DNA from: Byssochlamys sp. IMV 00236
Taxonomy: Eukaryota > Ascomycota > Eurotiomycetes > Eurotiales > Thermoascaceae
DNA: 64,000 nt
Direction: 5' to 3'
Assembly (NCBI GenBank): GCA_001931875.2
Contig: MSJH02000839.1
Span: forward strand, 57,912 to 121,911
Below are positions 24,978 to 40,000 of the stretch, in pieces. The notes beneath the pieces are model-generated. The model did not search any database. It worked only from the letters and a program-made list of their open reading frames with translations, and was not told where the DNA came from. Position 1 is the stretch's first letter, and each line of letters begins with the position of its first letter. The position numbers and the translations under genes are program-made.

Positions 24978-27900
24978 TAGCTTTCTCTTTTCTAAAAATA
25001 AATACCCCTATCTGCCTTTTTTAGTTATTACAGTCTATATTATTTTCTCCTTTTAATATTATAAATTATTCTTAAAGCAAAAATACTCTAATTTCTAATA
25101 TTATATATATCTTAAAACCCCTAATTTATAAAGCTAAGTTCTTTTTCTCTATAAATAATTTTAAATTAATAATATATCTTACTTTAATATAAAATATAGC
25201 TTTATTTTAACTTCTAAGCAATTCTAGTTTAGCTAACTAAATATTACTCTATCTATAACTATAACTCTATTTATCTAAATATTAAAAAGCCTAAATTCTC
25301 CTTAATTAAATCTTATTTTATCTTACTCCCTATAATTAAAATAGTAGATATTATTAAAATTTATTCCTTAATTCTCTAGTACTAGCTAATATAAATTACT
25401 AATAAAAGTTACTTCTCTCTATTTAAGTATAATATCTTTTAGGCCTATAATTTCCTTAGATTTATTTTTAATAATTAGTCTAGTCCCTAAGATTATAAAG
25501 CTCTAGCCTATTTCTCCCTTAAGAATAGTAGTCTCTATATTTAATACTTTTAGCTTATAATCCCTAAGATATTAGACTTATAGTTTATATTTACTATAAT
25601 TATATAATACTAATTAAATTAAATAAATTCAGATATTTTATATAATAACCTTCTAGAGAATACTCTTAAATAAATTCTTAAGCCCTATTAATTCTTTACC
25701 CTCTTTCTTATAATAAAGGGCTGCTTTTATTTTTATAATAGTATATTATAATATCCCTTTTATTAATTTCTCTTTAAAGGATATAATCTAAAAAACCCTA
25801 TTTATTTCCTAATAATTAAAGTTCTTCCTTATTATAATACCTAACTAGATATATTAGTCTTATATCTTATTTAAGATAAAATCTTTTTTATTTAAGTTAA
25901 AATATTTTTTATTCCTATACTTAAATTTAGAATATTTTTTAGCCTTATATAAATTATCTTAGGCTTTATAATATAAGCTACTAAATATATTACTAAAAGT
26001 ATTTATATTAATTAACCTAAGATTTTTAAATAGTTAAATTATCCTTAATATTAAGGATTTCTTAGGGAGAAGGTCTCTAGATAAGGATTTTTTAACTTTT
26101 ATATTATTTCTATTTTTTATGCTTTTAAGACTTCCTAGAATAAGACTCTTTATTCTTTCTTTAACTTAGCTATTACTAGATATATTTAATATTTACTTAG
26201 CCTTTATATTATTTTTAAACTATATAGTTTTAATATTCTATATATCTTTTAGATATTTAATTTCTTTTTTAATAAAAAGGTCTTCTAAATTTACTATAAA
26301 AAAAAAGAGCTTTATATTAATTCCTAAAGCTCTACTAAGAGGTTTTATTACTTATTTATTTTTAAAAATTTTATTTATAAATTATTTAATTTCTTTAAGC
26401 AAATTTCTATAAGAATAGATTATTATTTTAAATAATCCCTTTTTCTATTACTTTATTATTGCCAGCTTTATATTTTTAATTATTTTTAATATTTCTCTTG
26501 CTTCTTTTATAGATATATTCTCTTTTATATTAATTATATTAGCTAATAATTATATATATAGCTTATAAATTAATTTAATCTTCCCTAAATTAATCTATTA
26601 TAAGACTTTTTTAACCTTTTTAATACTTATATTTAGTCTATTTAATTAAGACTATACTTTAGTTTCTTCTTTATCTAGGCAGTAATAATCTTTAAAATTA
26701 GCTTTAAATCTCTATCTCTTTTAAAACTATTTCCAGTAGTCTATATTAATATTCTAAGATTTAAAATTATTATTACTATCTATAAGCATTTTTAACCTTT
26801 TTCTAAAGATATTATTTTCTATATTTCTTAATTTTATTATGCTTTATATTTCTTTAATATAAATTTAATATATAATAGTAGGTTTAATCCTTTCTTTCTT
26901 TAAAAATTTTAATATTTTTTTGCCTTTTAAATTAGTAATAGCCTTTTTTATTAATATAAATATACTAACCTTATATTTATATCTTTTTTTTAGCCTTTTT
27001 CCTTTATTTTAAGTTTTAAGCTTCTTTTCCCTTTTTAGCTTCTTAAAATTTTTAATCTTTTTTTTCCCTTTCTTCTCCTTCTTTATATTTTTCTCTCTTT
27101 TATCTAATATTAGATTTACTAATAAACTCTTACTTAAATTTTTAATTTAATATTCTTTCTTTTCTCCTATAATCTCTTTTAAAAGATTATTTTCTCTTAT
27201 TCTTATTTTAATCTCTTATAATTTTTTATTAATAGGCTTTTAAAAAATTAATCCTTTTCTATTAAAAACTTTTCTTAAAATATCTCTTATTTTTTTAATA
27301 TTAATTAATTAAAGGCTCTTTTTAGTTAATATTCCTTATTTTTTAATATTATAAAGTCTATTAATTTATATTTTTATTAAATATATAGCTGCTATTCTTT
27401 AATCTCTAATATTAAAAGCTAATTTTCTTATAGCTATTAAGATCTAATATAATTTTTTAATAATTAATAAGACTTAATTTATAATCTCTTAGCCCTATTT
27501 CTCTATAGCTTTATAATAATCTTTATTAGTATATTTATAATTCTTTTCTATTTATATTTTTAATTTTTTTAGCTTATTAATAGTTAATATTTTTTTCTTT
27601 CTTATTTCTTTTAATAGCTCCTATTAATTTAAGAAATTATAAAAATTATTAGCTATTTTATTATATTTACTTTAAAAATTTAAAATAATTATTATTATAT
27701 TGCTTATAAACTAAACCTTTTTTTCTTTATTATTAGCCTTACTTATTATCTCTTTTATAAGCTTATAAATTTTGCTAATTATAATATATATATATATTTT
27801 AAGTTAAAGAGCTTTATCCTAATAGATAATATTTTATATTTTTAATATATTTTCTTCTATTTTTAATATATATCTTTATAAAATAACTCTTTAAAATAGT

Positions 27901-30252
27901 TTCTAAGTAAAAAGATATATTTAAAAGATAAAATAAGGTTAAGTTTAGCTTAATTTAGTCTCTAGTTACTTTTGCTATAATATTATATAATATAAAAAAT
28001 AAGATTTTTATAATAAGATAAGAATTCTTTATTTATTACTTATATTTTTTATCTAATATTTTTTATTTTTAGCTTTATTTATAGACTTTTTTAAGATATT
28101 TAAGCTAATATTATATATTTTTTAGTTATCTTTTTTTTTCTTCTTTTTTAATTATTATTAAATATCTTTAAATCTTTTTCCTCCCCTAAAAAAGATATCT
28201 TTATCTTAAATTTATCTTCTTTTTCTTTTTATTATAATATTAGTATTTATTTTATTATTATTCTTTTATTTCTTCTCCTTTTAAACTAACTTCTTATTTA
28301 ATATTAAACTTACTTTACTACTAGCTTTTTACTTCTCTCTTTTTAAGCTAATATTTTTAGAAGGAGGATATTAAAACTATAACTGCATATTTTAATCTAG
28401 GTAATATTTAGTTTATATTATTATTATTATTACTTAATTACTAATTTTTTTATTTAAGTACTATATTATTATTTATAATTAGTATTTTATTTTAATTCTC
28501 TTATAAATAATAGCCTTTTAAGTAATTCCTATAAATTAAGTTCTTAAAAGGTATATTATCTAACTTTTTAAGCTTATAGAATCCTTTTTTAAAGACTTTT
28601 TTAATCCTATATAATTTAAGTTAATAATATATTAGTTTTATAGAATAAAATATTTTAAGCTTTATATTATAGAGTAGAATAAGCTATCTTTTTATTAATT
28701 ATTTTTTATAGAGCTATTTCTTATTATTAAAGATTTCTTTATTAGCTTCTCTTATATATTAGATATAAAGTCGGGCCTTTTTTATATCCTAATCTTAAAG
28801 CTCTATTTATTATATATAAAAAAGTAAAAGATTTTTTATAATCTTAATCTTATCCTATATTAAAATCTTTTAAATAAGTATTTTTAGTTTAATTAGTAGT
28901 ATAATATTATATCCTATAATTATTCTAAATAATATTAAGCCTATAAAAATCTTAATTATATTCCTATCTGCCTAGATTACTACTAATAAATAATTTATTT
29001 AATTTACCCCTATTCTTTTTATAAGTTTTCTAATACTATATATAAAGGATTTATATATAACTTTAATTGCTTTATTTACTTATAAATTATATAATAAGAT
29101 TTTAATATAATTAATCTTATACTTCTATATTAATATATTAATTATAGCTTTATTCTCTAATCCTCTATTATTAATAAAAGTCTCTATTATTCTCTAATAA
29201 TAAATCTAGTCTTTTTATAAAAACTTAATAATAGCTCTTAAAATAGAGCTATTAAAAGCTCTATATTTAACCTAGCTAAAGTTATCCTAAAATATAGTAA
29301 TATAAGTCTTTCTCTTATTAGGCAGTATAATCTTGCAGATATTTAGATATAGCTTTAATCTCCCTAATAAAATAAATATTAATTATAAAACTTCTTCTAT
29401 ATATTCTTTATCTGCTTTTTAATATTTATTATATATTTTTACCTATTTAGTAATATACTTATATAGGCCTTTTTATTAATATTAATTAGCTATCTTTTAA
29501 TAGATTGCTTTATATTTATAATATCTATACTCTTTATAAAGGGCTATAAGAATTTTTTTTTATTTTTTCTTATTATCAATAATTATATAATAAAGTTAAT
29601 TTTATTATACTTTCTAGAAAAGTATACTATCTTAGACTATATATTTTAGGGCCTTTTTCTTAAACTTAGTATACTATTCTCTATTTATATTATTTAGTTT
29701 TATTATAGTTTATAATTATTCTGTAATTAATAAAGACTTTTCTAACTAATATAATATAGGTATTAATTAAGAGATACTATCTAATTTTATCTCTTATATA
29801 CTAATATAATAGATTATATAAAATTATAGATCTAGAAATTCCTCTATATTATTATCTTTTACCTTTTTTAAATCTTATTTTATTATTAGCTTTTAAAATA
29901 ATCTATTTATAACTAAGTTTTTTTTCCCTAATATATAGATAATATTAAAATTAAATAACTAAATCTAAGCAATTTACTAAATAATTATTAATCTAGGGAG
30001 ATTTATAGCTATTTTATTTAATTGCGCTATTAAAATTTTTATATCTATTTTTAGTTAAAAATATATATTATATAGATATACTTAGAATTTATAAAGCGCC
30101 TTTAGTACTACCTTATACTTTAGCTTTTCTTTATTATATTACCTCTTTACTTATATTTATACTTTATTTTTATATCTAGCTAGGTATCTCTTATTAGACT
30201 CCTTTTTTTTTAAATAAGTTAAGCCTCTTATTTATTACTATTAGTATTAGTA

Positions 30253-33200
30253 TAGGTATATACCTTAGCCCAGCCGGGGCCGAGCTTAGCCTACCCTAGA
30301 AGCTTAGCCCACCCTAGAGCTTATCCTTAGCTAGGTTAAGCTTAACCCACCTTATACACAGATTAAGTATAAGCTCAGCATAAGCCGATTATATAATTAA
30401 TATAAGGTTAGCTTATCTAAGGATTAATAATAATATTTATATAATAAAATTCTTTAGAATTTGCAATATATATATATATAATAGCTAATATAAAGCTAAG
30501 TACTATTACTTTTTCCCTAAATACCTAAAAATAGCTAAGAATTAAGTAACTATAACTAATAGCTAAATTAATAATATTCTTAATTAATAGCTATATAATA
30601 TTTCTGTCTAAGTATATTAATATAATTCCTATAAAGGCCTAGCAGACGCTAAGTATATATTTAGTATCTATTATATTTAGCTAGACGCTGACTTATTACA
30701 AAGTGAATTTATATAGAACTATAACTTTTATAAAGTATACCTAAACTAGTTTAAGGATATAATAAATAATTAAAGCAGTATCTATTCTTATATAGAAAGT
30801 AAAGATAAAAAATTTAAAATATATCTTAAATTTCCTCTTTATATAGGATTTAATTAAGTATATTTTTTTTATATAAGTTCTAGCAGGGTATATACTAAGT
30901 ATATCTAGGAGGCTATTTTTCTTATAAGTATTATTATTAGCTGCAGTAATATCTCTAAGATTATAGTTAATAGTATTTAGGATAAGTTATCTATTCTTAA
31001 ATATTTAATAACTTATTTTAATAGTATCTTATATTTTATCTACTAAAAGAATTCTTTATTTTATAACTATTTTAATATAAATATCTGTTAAATATTTTAA
31101 CAACTTTTATTAAAGGTATATTTATACCTTATCTTAAGCAGATATTTAATATATTGTAAGCATATATTAAATATAGCTTAGATCTAGTTTAAGCTCTATG
31201 CTTAAGGCGATTATAAAACCCTATCTCTCCTATTTTTTTAAAAGGATAAAAAGGACAAAATTTAAAGTAAGGCATACTATTAGGCATATAAATGCAGCAG
31301 CATTAAACATTGCAAATATATACTAGAGCATATACTTAGATAATACTATAAATATAGCTATATTAAACTAAATATCTTTAAAATGCTTTATAAAGAAATA
31401 GGCTATATATCCGATATTACTTCTGCTAGTAAATTTCTTAAAAAAAAAATTAAAAATTAATATAATAGATTTCTTTGTTTTTAGAATTAATAATTAACAG
31501 GGCATTATTTTTATCTAGAAAGTAAAATATAGGTATACTTAAATTAAACTCTAATAATCTTTAAATAGTATAAAGTAAGTTTAACTCTATATTTAATCTC
31601 AGCATATACTAAATATATCTTTAGCTACTGGTTACCTTTATCGGTTGCCTATTAGTAAGTGATTTTAAACTATAGCATACTGCATAAGCTATCTTTATAT
31701 ATATAGCTTAAATTTATATACTTTATCTATATATCTTAATAGCTTATAGGATATATAATATTAATACTCCTATTTAATCTATTTATACCTATATTAATTA
31801 TACTATTTTAAGGCGTATAACTTGCGGTAGGTATTTGCTTTATATATACTAGGTATATGCTAACTATAGGTTTAGAATTCGACTACCCTTAAAGTATATC
31901 TAAAATCCTATATAAAAAATATAATGCTTTAATTAATATTTTTATTCCTTATAATTAGGATTATTTTTTTTTATCCTTCTTATTTATTAAGAAGATTATA
32001 TATATTTTCCTCTATTACTAACTAAGTTAAGTTAAGATTTTACTTAAGAACTTATAGATTTAATTAACTAAAGAAATATTCTTACTATAACTGCGCGTAT
32101 ATTATATATATCTTAAGCCTATATTTTACATATACTAACTAGATACTTATAGATAAATTCTTAATATTTCCTGAAGTATATATGTTTAAGCAAAAATATT
32201 AAGGTTAAGCTCTAAATTTAATTAGAGCTTCTTTAAATATTAAGGATAAAATTGCTTATTTAATTTAAAAATAAAAACTTCTATAATACTTATTTAGTTT
32301 AGATATTACTAGTTAGAATCTATTCTTATTATATATTTTGCATATACTAATATTATATAGGGGTTATATAAGAATATAAGTTTAACTAATGCAGAGAAAG
32401 TAATAAATAATAGATTTACATAGTTAATATTAATAAAACTAGAGAATATATTATTATTTATTATATAAATGCTTAAGTAAAAGCATTTATAAAAGCTAAA
32501 TATCTTAAAATAGATTTAGCTTATAAGATAGTACTTAGAAATATAAATATCTTTTTAATCTTAAGCTAGAATTCTGAAGCTAAATATATATTTAACTTCT
32601 CCTTATTATATATTTAGCATATATTAATTTTATATTAGGGATTAATATTTATTATTATGCTTTTATCTCTCTATAAACTTATTATATATATTTTTAAATA
32701 TTTAAATTATTATTTCAAATATTATTATAAGCTGCATATTAATATATTTAATAGGCATATATTTTAAATAAAGAAGGGATATAGACTATTATTATAGATA
32801 TATATAAGAAATAAGTATTTAATTAGTATTATCTCAATAGATATAAAGTATATATTAAATATATTTAGGCTTTAGTAACTATTTATATTTTATTTATTCT
32901 TCCCTTAACTGGTAAGAATATCTTAAGTATATATTTATCTTCTACTAAATATATATTAAATATAATTTTTATAAGAAGTTTAAAAGATTTTATCTCTTTA
33001 TTTATTGATTAAAATATCTATAGGATCTATATTCTTACTAAGAAATCCTTTAAACTATATATTAATAAGGTAAAGAATATCTAAATACTAAAAAATAGCT
33101 TTAAAATAAAATAAAATTATAGATTCTTACTGTATTATTATAGGAAATATTAAAAATCCCTTTTAAATAATAGAGTTATACTTAAAAGTATACTAGATTA

Positions 33201-36200
33201 TTTAAAAGTAGTTACTTCTAAGATAATTATAATATAGGGAGAAACTTATCTTTACTAAGGGCTATTTAATAGTATATCTATATTTAGCATATGCTTAGTA
33301 TCTATTTAATATAGATTAAATATTAATAAGGCTAATTTATATTTAGTCTATAATAATATATAAAAGATATTATTAAATAATAAGAGCTTTTTAGCTATAA
33401 TATTAATAATATATGGTAAAACTATAGTAATACTATATAGATCTCCTAATAAATACAGAGAAATAATAAGATAAAAGTTTAATATGCCTTTAAATATATA
33501 TTAAATATATCTTTTAGACTAATAGAATTAAAGAGCTGCTAATTATTAAATAAATTAATCTTATTTACTATTTAATTCTAATAATCCCTATAATATATCT
33601 TTAGATAATAGTAATAATTAATCTTCTAATAAAGATACTAATTTTAAGGTTATTTTAATATTCTTATCTGAACCTTTTGCTAAATATATATTAGCTAGAG
33701 ATAAAATATCTATAGAGCATATACTAAGCAGAGGTTAAGGAAGGGGTTAATTTAAAGGTTTTAGTTATTATTAGAGCTAGGTTTAATTTAAGACTAAGTA
33801 GATTAAGCTAAGCTCTAAAGAATTAGACTTAGATTATTATTCTTAATACAGATTAAGTATAGAGTATATACTAAATAAAGGTTAAGGAAGGGGTTAATCT
33901 AGAGATTCTAATTATTATTAGAGCTAGGTTTAATTTAAGACTAAGTAGACTAAGCTAAGCTCTAAAAAATTAGACTTAGATTATTATTCTTAATGCAGAT
34001 TAAGTATAAAATATATACTAAATAAAGGTTAAAGAAAAGATTAACTTAAAGGTTCTAGTTATTATTAGAGCTAGGTTTAATCTAGGACTAAGTAGACTAA
34101 GCTAAGCTCCAAAAAATTAGACTTAGATTATTATTCTTAATATAGATTAAGTATAGAGTATATATTAAATAGAGATTAAGGAAGGGGTTAATCTAGAGGT
34201 TCTAATTATTATTAAAGCTAGGTTTAATCTAGGATTAAGCAGACTAAGCTAAGCTCTAAAGAATTAGACTTAGATTATTATTCTTAATGCAGATTAAATA
34301 TAGAGTATATATTAAATAGAGGTTAAGAAAAGGGTTAACTTAGAGGTTCTAGTTATTATTAGAGCTAGGTTTAATTTAAAACTAAATAAACTAAGCTAAG
34401 CTTTAAAGAATTAGACTCGGATTATATTTTTTAACACAGATTAAATAAAGAGTATATACTAAATAGAGGTTAAAAAAGGGGTAGACCTAGAGGTTCTAAT
34501 TATATTTAAGGCTAGGTTTAATTTAATACTATCTTAATACTTAGAAGAGTTTAAATCTCTTTATTAGATTTAGATAGCTCTACTAGTTTTAATCTAAAGT
34601 ATATATTAACTCTATATCTAGTATATATTATCTAGGAGTTAAGTATAGATTTTAAATAAAATAGAGCTTATATATGCTATAGCAGAGAACTCTTATTAGA
34701 AGAAATAATAGAGACTAATTTTATTATTTAATTAAGAGAAATAATAAAATAAAGGTAATAAGAATTTAAGTAAGAAAGAAAAGGATTATTATAGCAGTTT
34801 ATATAATAAATATATATATCTATATAGCTATAGTTATATAGTAAATATATATATATATTTCTTTTTCCCCTATAATAAGAATAAATAAAAAAATAAAAAA
34901 TATTATATTGTAATTATTTAAAGATATAGAAAAATAGTCTTTAAGTATAAGAACTTAGTATTAAACTAAAGTTTAGTATTAACAATCTTTAAGTATAAGA
35001 GCTTAACATTGAATTAAAGTTTAGTATTAAGCATATACTTAGGGGAGAGCTGGGCTTAAATATTTATATATTTAAGGCCTCTGAAAACTTATCCTTAAAA
35101 AAGAAAATTATAACTTATAAATATAAATTTAATATATACTTTATATATAGAAAGGAAGAATTTATTAGTAGATTTAGTACTGCAGCTATTAGTATTATAA
35201 AAATATCTATAGCTATAACTATAAGTATAGCTATACTTTAGTTTAGTTAGTATTTTTTTATTAATAGTATATCTACTTATATATTTATTATAAGATATAG
35301 ACTATCTATACTTTAATAGAGTTAAGGCAGGATTTATATTATAATCTAATTTAGTATATATATAGGATAAATTAGAAGGCTATTTATTATTATTTTTATT
35401 ATTATTATCTTGTAATAATAAGATATTTTTAGTCTATATAAGGTTAGCATATATATAACGCAGATAGGGGTATATTTACTGCGCATTTATAAGACGGGGT
35501 TAATAAAGGTATAGGATACTAAAATAAAGGCTAAGATTAATTAAAGTTAATATTAGGCATATATTAAATATATTTAAAAAGCCTGCTAAGAGTTATAAGT
35601 TATATATAAATAGTAATATAAATAGTAATATAAATAGTAAAGAAGATAATATATAAATCCTATTTATATATTAGTATATACTAAACTTATTCTTTAATAA
35701 AACTAGCTTCTATAGCTATTTTTAAACTTATTATTAGTATAAGCTATTTCTTTATAAGATATAATAATACCCTTAATTAATATGCTTCCTGTACTAGAAG
35801 AAATATTAGCTTAATATAAGCTCTATATATATCTAAGACTTACTATAGTTTATAAATAAAGTCGGCATCTTACTATTTACTGAGTAAAATATATTTAATT
35901 AATATATTATATATTATTAATATAGCTCTAATATATATAAAATAGATCTTAAACTTATTATAGTTTAATTATCTTCTTATCTATAATTATATTACTAGTC
36001 TCTATATTATAGTTTAATACTATAATAAATTAGTATATATCTAGTATATACTAAGGATAATAATATACTTGCCCCTAAGTATATAGTCCTTATATAGTAT
36101 TATAACTTTAACTGTTAATATATTATATATATGTAAAACTTATATTAAACTTATAGCGGGTTATAAATTAATAACCTTGCTATATATAAGCGGGCTATTT

Positions 36201-37076
36201 ATATTTATCTATACCTAATAACTATAGAAGCTTAGTATATACTTAGTTAATTTTAAAGAAAAGACTTATATATTCCTATTTATACTTAAGATAGAAAACT
36301 TAAGAGTTAGTATATAAATGTTTTCTTTAGCGGTAATTGCAGGCACTGTCTATATTTAATATACTTCTAATATATATATAATATCTGCTTATTAAATTTC
36401 TTATTTTCCTGCTTAATTGCGGTATATAAGTTTAAGATTTATATTAGATTTAGGTTAAGAATTGGGCCTATTTTTATTTAGTATATACTTAATATTAAGC
36501 AGAGATATACTTATTATAGTAATACTTATAGTTTATTAAATTACCTGCTAATAAAACTGTATTGCAGGTAAGAAGTTCCTTTAAATATAGCAGTATTTTT
36601 ATAGTTATATAGTAGTAATATAAGAGGGTAGACTATAGTGCTATAGAGGCAGGGTAAAGATATTATTAGGGAGATTAAAGATAATATAAATAATATAAAT
36701 TTTTATATAATAGGATTTTAATATTACTTTAGCATATGCTTAATAACTGCCTTTATATATACTGTTTTAGTAAACTGTGTAGAATAATATTAGTTCTAGC
36801 TCCCTATATATATCCTAGTATTGCTCTAACTTATGCTTAGTATATATTATAATATAGCATAAAGCATATACTATATATAGTTCTTAATAAATATAGTTTA
36901 TTATAATATAATATAAAAACTTTATTATAAGTTATATAAGCTGTGCATATATTAAGCCTACCTAAATACTATACTGAAACTAACTTAGTATCTAAGCTAA
37001 ACCTAGATTTTTCTTAAGTAGGCTAAGCTTTTTAGGTAGGCTAAGCTCAGCCCCGGCTAAGCTAAGCTATATCCCG
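30253..37076. mobile_element. 6.8-kb terminal-inverted-repeat DNA transposon, hAT-like
   Basis: Inserted in X2. Flanks are TATTAGTA (30245-30252) and CATTAGTA (37077-37084), an 8-bp duplication with one C/T difference; X1 has the single unduplicated site at 22379-22386. Ends are imperfect inverted repeats: left TAGGTATATACCTTAGCCCA then GCCGGGG, right (reverse complement) CGGGATATAGCTTAGC then TTAGCCGGGG, both followed by G/C-rich subterminal AGCTTAGCC/CCACCC words. An 8-bp duplication with such ends suggests the hAT superfamily (inference; I could not find transposase motifs). The interior is A/T-rich but keeps more CA/TG than X. At 6,824 bp it is about twice a usual hAT; a 147-bp tandem array lies inside (33711-34526). 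The 520-bp element at 54517 has matching ends. Confidence 0.78.
33711..34526. repeat. 147-bp tandem repeat array inside the hAT-like element
   Basis: About five and a half copies with an exact 147-bp period. The anchor word GTTAAGGAAGGGGTTAA recurs (with transitions) at 33734, 33881, 34028, 34175, 34322 and 34469. Another anchor, GAGCTAGGTTTAATTTA, keeps the same phase. Copies differ mainly by C/T and G/A changes, so the array existed before or during RIP. The period is divisible by three (49 codons) and no copy has gained or lost bases. Confidence 0.92.
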
Positions 37077-40000
37077 CATTAGTATTAATAATAATTATGC
37101 CTTTTTTTTTATAATTAATTAGCTTAAGTATTAGTATTATTATTAAAGCTATTTTTAAATTATTTATTACTTTTTATTATTTTAGCCCTTAAAAAAATTT
37201 TATTTTTTTCTTAATATTAAGTATATTAGCTTAGCTTTAATAATATATCTTTTAATCTATATCTAGTAATAGGCTATAATCTCTAAAAATCCTCTTACTT
37301 TTTATAAGTTCTAATAAAATAGCTATTTTAAGATCTTAATTACTTTAGTTAACTTAAAATATCTCCCCTTAATATTATATATATAGCCTATTATTTTAAT
37401 TTCTAATACTGCAAATTATAATTTCTCCTTAATAATTATTAAACCTATAAGTTTAAGACTATATAGTATCTTATTAATATTCTAGATATATTTAAATATA
37501 AACCTTTTAATTCTTAGTAATATCTTTTTTCCCCTATAATTAGTTTTAGATTCTTATATTAATATATTATCTAAAAATATATTATAGATATTAGGAATAT
37601 TATCCGCTAATATTTTTATAATTTCTTATATAAACTCTTATATTATATTTATTTATCTTTAAGGTAATTTAGTTTAATAAATTAAACTAATCTTTAATAT
37701 ATAAAAAACTATTAAGTCCTATAATTCCTTAGCTAATTTTAATTAATTATACTTAAAGAATAAGTCTATAAGTATTAATACTAGTATTCTACTAAACTCT
37801 TCTAAGAACTTATTAATTAAAGGGGGCAGATTAATATCTTATATTATTATTTAATTAACTTTTATAGCTATATTAATTAGCTAATATTTATTATTTTTCT
37901 TTTTTATTAAGAATTATAGATTTTAATAGGGTCCTTAATTATATTTAAGGATCTCTATATTTATCCTCTTTTTTATTATTTCTTATATTATATTATAGAA
38001 TACCTTTAATATTAAAAAGCTTTTTATTTATTATAGTTTATAATCTATAGTCTAAATAATAATTAGAGATATAATTTCTAGGTATATTTATCTAATCTCT
38101 TTAAAGGTTTAAGTAAAAACTACTTTTTAAGTAAAAAATATCTTTATTAATAGTTTTTTCTCTTTTAGCTATAAATTATTACCTATAATAAGGTTCTTTA
38201 AATAATCTAATATTAATCTTATTTCTCTCTTAATATCTAATATCTTTAGCTAGATATATTTAGTAAATCCTTTATATATTTCTTTTATACTTCTTTAGGG
38301 ATTTTTATAATAATATTTTCTAATAACTTCTTTCTATTTTAATAACCCCCCTAAAGCTACTATAAATCTATTTAATATATTTATTAAATAAACCTTTTTA
38401 TATTTCTTCTTATACTATATATTAATAAAATATTTTATTTTTATAATAAAAAGATTATATCTTCTAAATAATCTATATCTCTATAACTTTCTAACTCCTT
38501 TATTTAATTTAGTAGATTTAAATATCTCTACCCCTTTATTTTTAATTTCCTTGCTTATTCTAAAGCTAATATTATTTACTAAATATAACTCCTATAAGCC
38601 TTCTCTATTCTTAGTCTAATATTTATTATTCTTTTTTAGCTTTAGTTTAATAGCTCTTATATCTAAGATAATAAATTATATAATATCTCTTTCCTTAACT
38701 TATTTCTTAAGTTATCTATTAAAAATACTTAAATAATAGCTTAATTCTTTTAGTCTATAAAATAAATTATACTCTCTACTATTTTATTTAATAAAGTAAT
38801 ATATTATAAATATACTTAATACTTAAAAGGCTATCCCAGAATATAATTATAGTTAATCTTATTATTTATTATAAAAAAAGAGATCTTATAATAAAAAGAT
38901 CTTATTTATATAAGTACCTTTTTATAAAAATCTATAAAAGGGGTTTATCTACTATTTACTAATATTATATTATCTTTAAATTTCTAGCTTATAATAAGTT
39001 TATAGTAATTTACTATATCTCTATATATTATATTAATTTCAGCTCTATTATCTACTATAATATTTTATATCTCCTTATAACTATTAATTTTAATTAGTAA
39101 TTTTAAAGTTATAGCTGCATATAGTACTTTATCTTTATTAAAAGGCTTAAGCTATAAAAATATATAAATATACTAATCTGCACTATTTACTATATATTTT
39201 ATATTTAATATAGAGGTATTAAACTATACTCCTTTAGTATTATAAAATATTACCTTTATTATTACCTATTATAGTTATAAGATAAATAAGGCCTTATATA
39301 AATTAGGAGATAGACTAATAAGGTCCTAAATTAATATCTAAACTCTAGTATTTAATATTTAGTTTATAACCCCTATTATATTAATAGTCCCTTTTAGCTT
39401 ATCTATAATTTTAAATCTTTTTAACTTTTATTTCTCTTTTATCTTAATAACCTTTTTATCCTTACTTTACTTAAATATATTTTTTATTTTTTCTTTAACT
39501 ATCCTTATTTTCTTAGTTATACTTAAAGGCTAATAATTACTAAATTAATTTATTTTAATTAAAAGAAATCTCTATTCTTATTTAATTATTTTTTATAGCT
39601 TTTCTTTATATAATTATTTAGTCCTGCTTTACCTTTTTTTTTATTTTTTAAAGCTTATCTAATTCTATTATATTAATAGAGTAATAATTTTTTATAATAT
39701 CCCTAGCTTCTTCCTTAAAGCTTAAATTATCCCTAAGCTATCTTAGCATAATTAACTAAATATTATATTTAATTAAGCTAATATTCTTTTATTCTTTCTT
39801 TAATCTCTATTTAATAATCTCTTTTTATAATATATCTCTCTATATAAAATAAATAACTTCTCTATTCTATCTTTTTAGCCTAAAATAAAGTTTATAGTCT
39901 TTTTTTTAATAAATAAGCTTTTAATTTAAGAGGCTTTTTAAATTTAAATAATAAAATTAAATATAATTAAGAGCTTAGTAAAAGTTATATAAGTTTAGAA

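Noticed and set aside
33711..34526. CRISPR-like array
   Set aside because: The 147-bp units are contiguous with no unique spacers and lie in a eukaryotic transposon.
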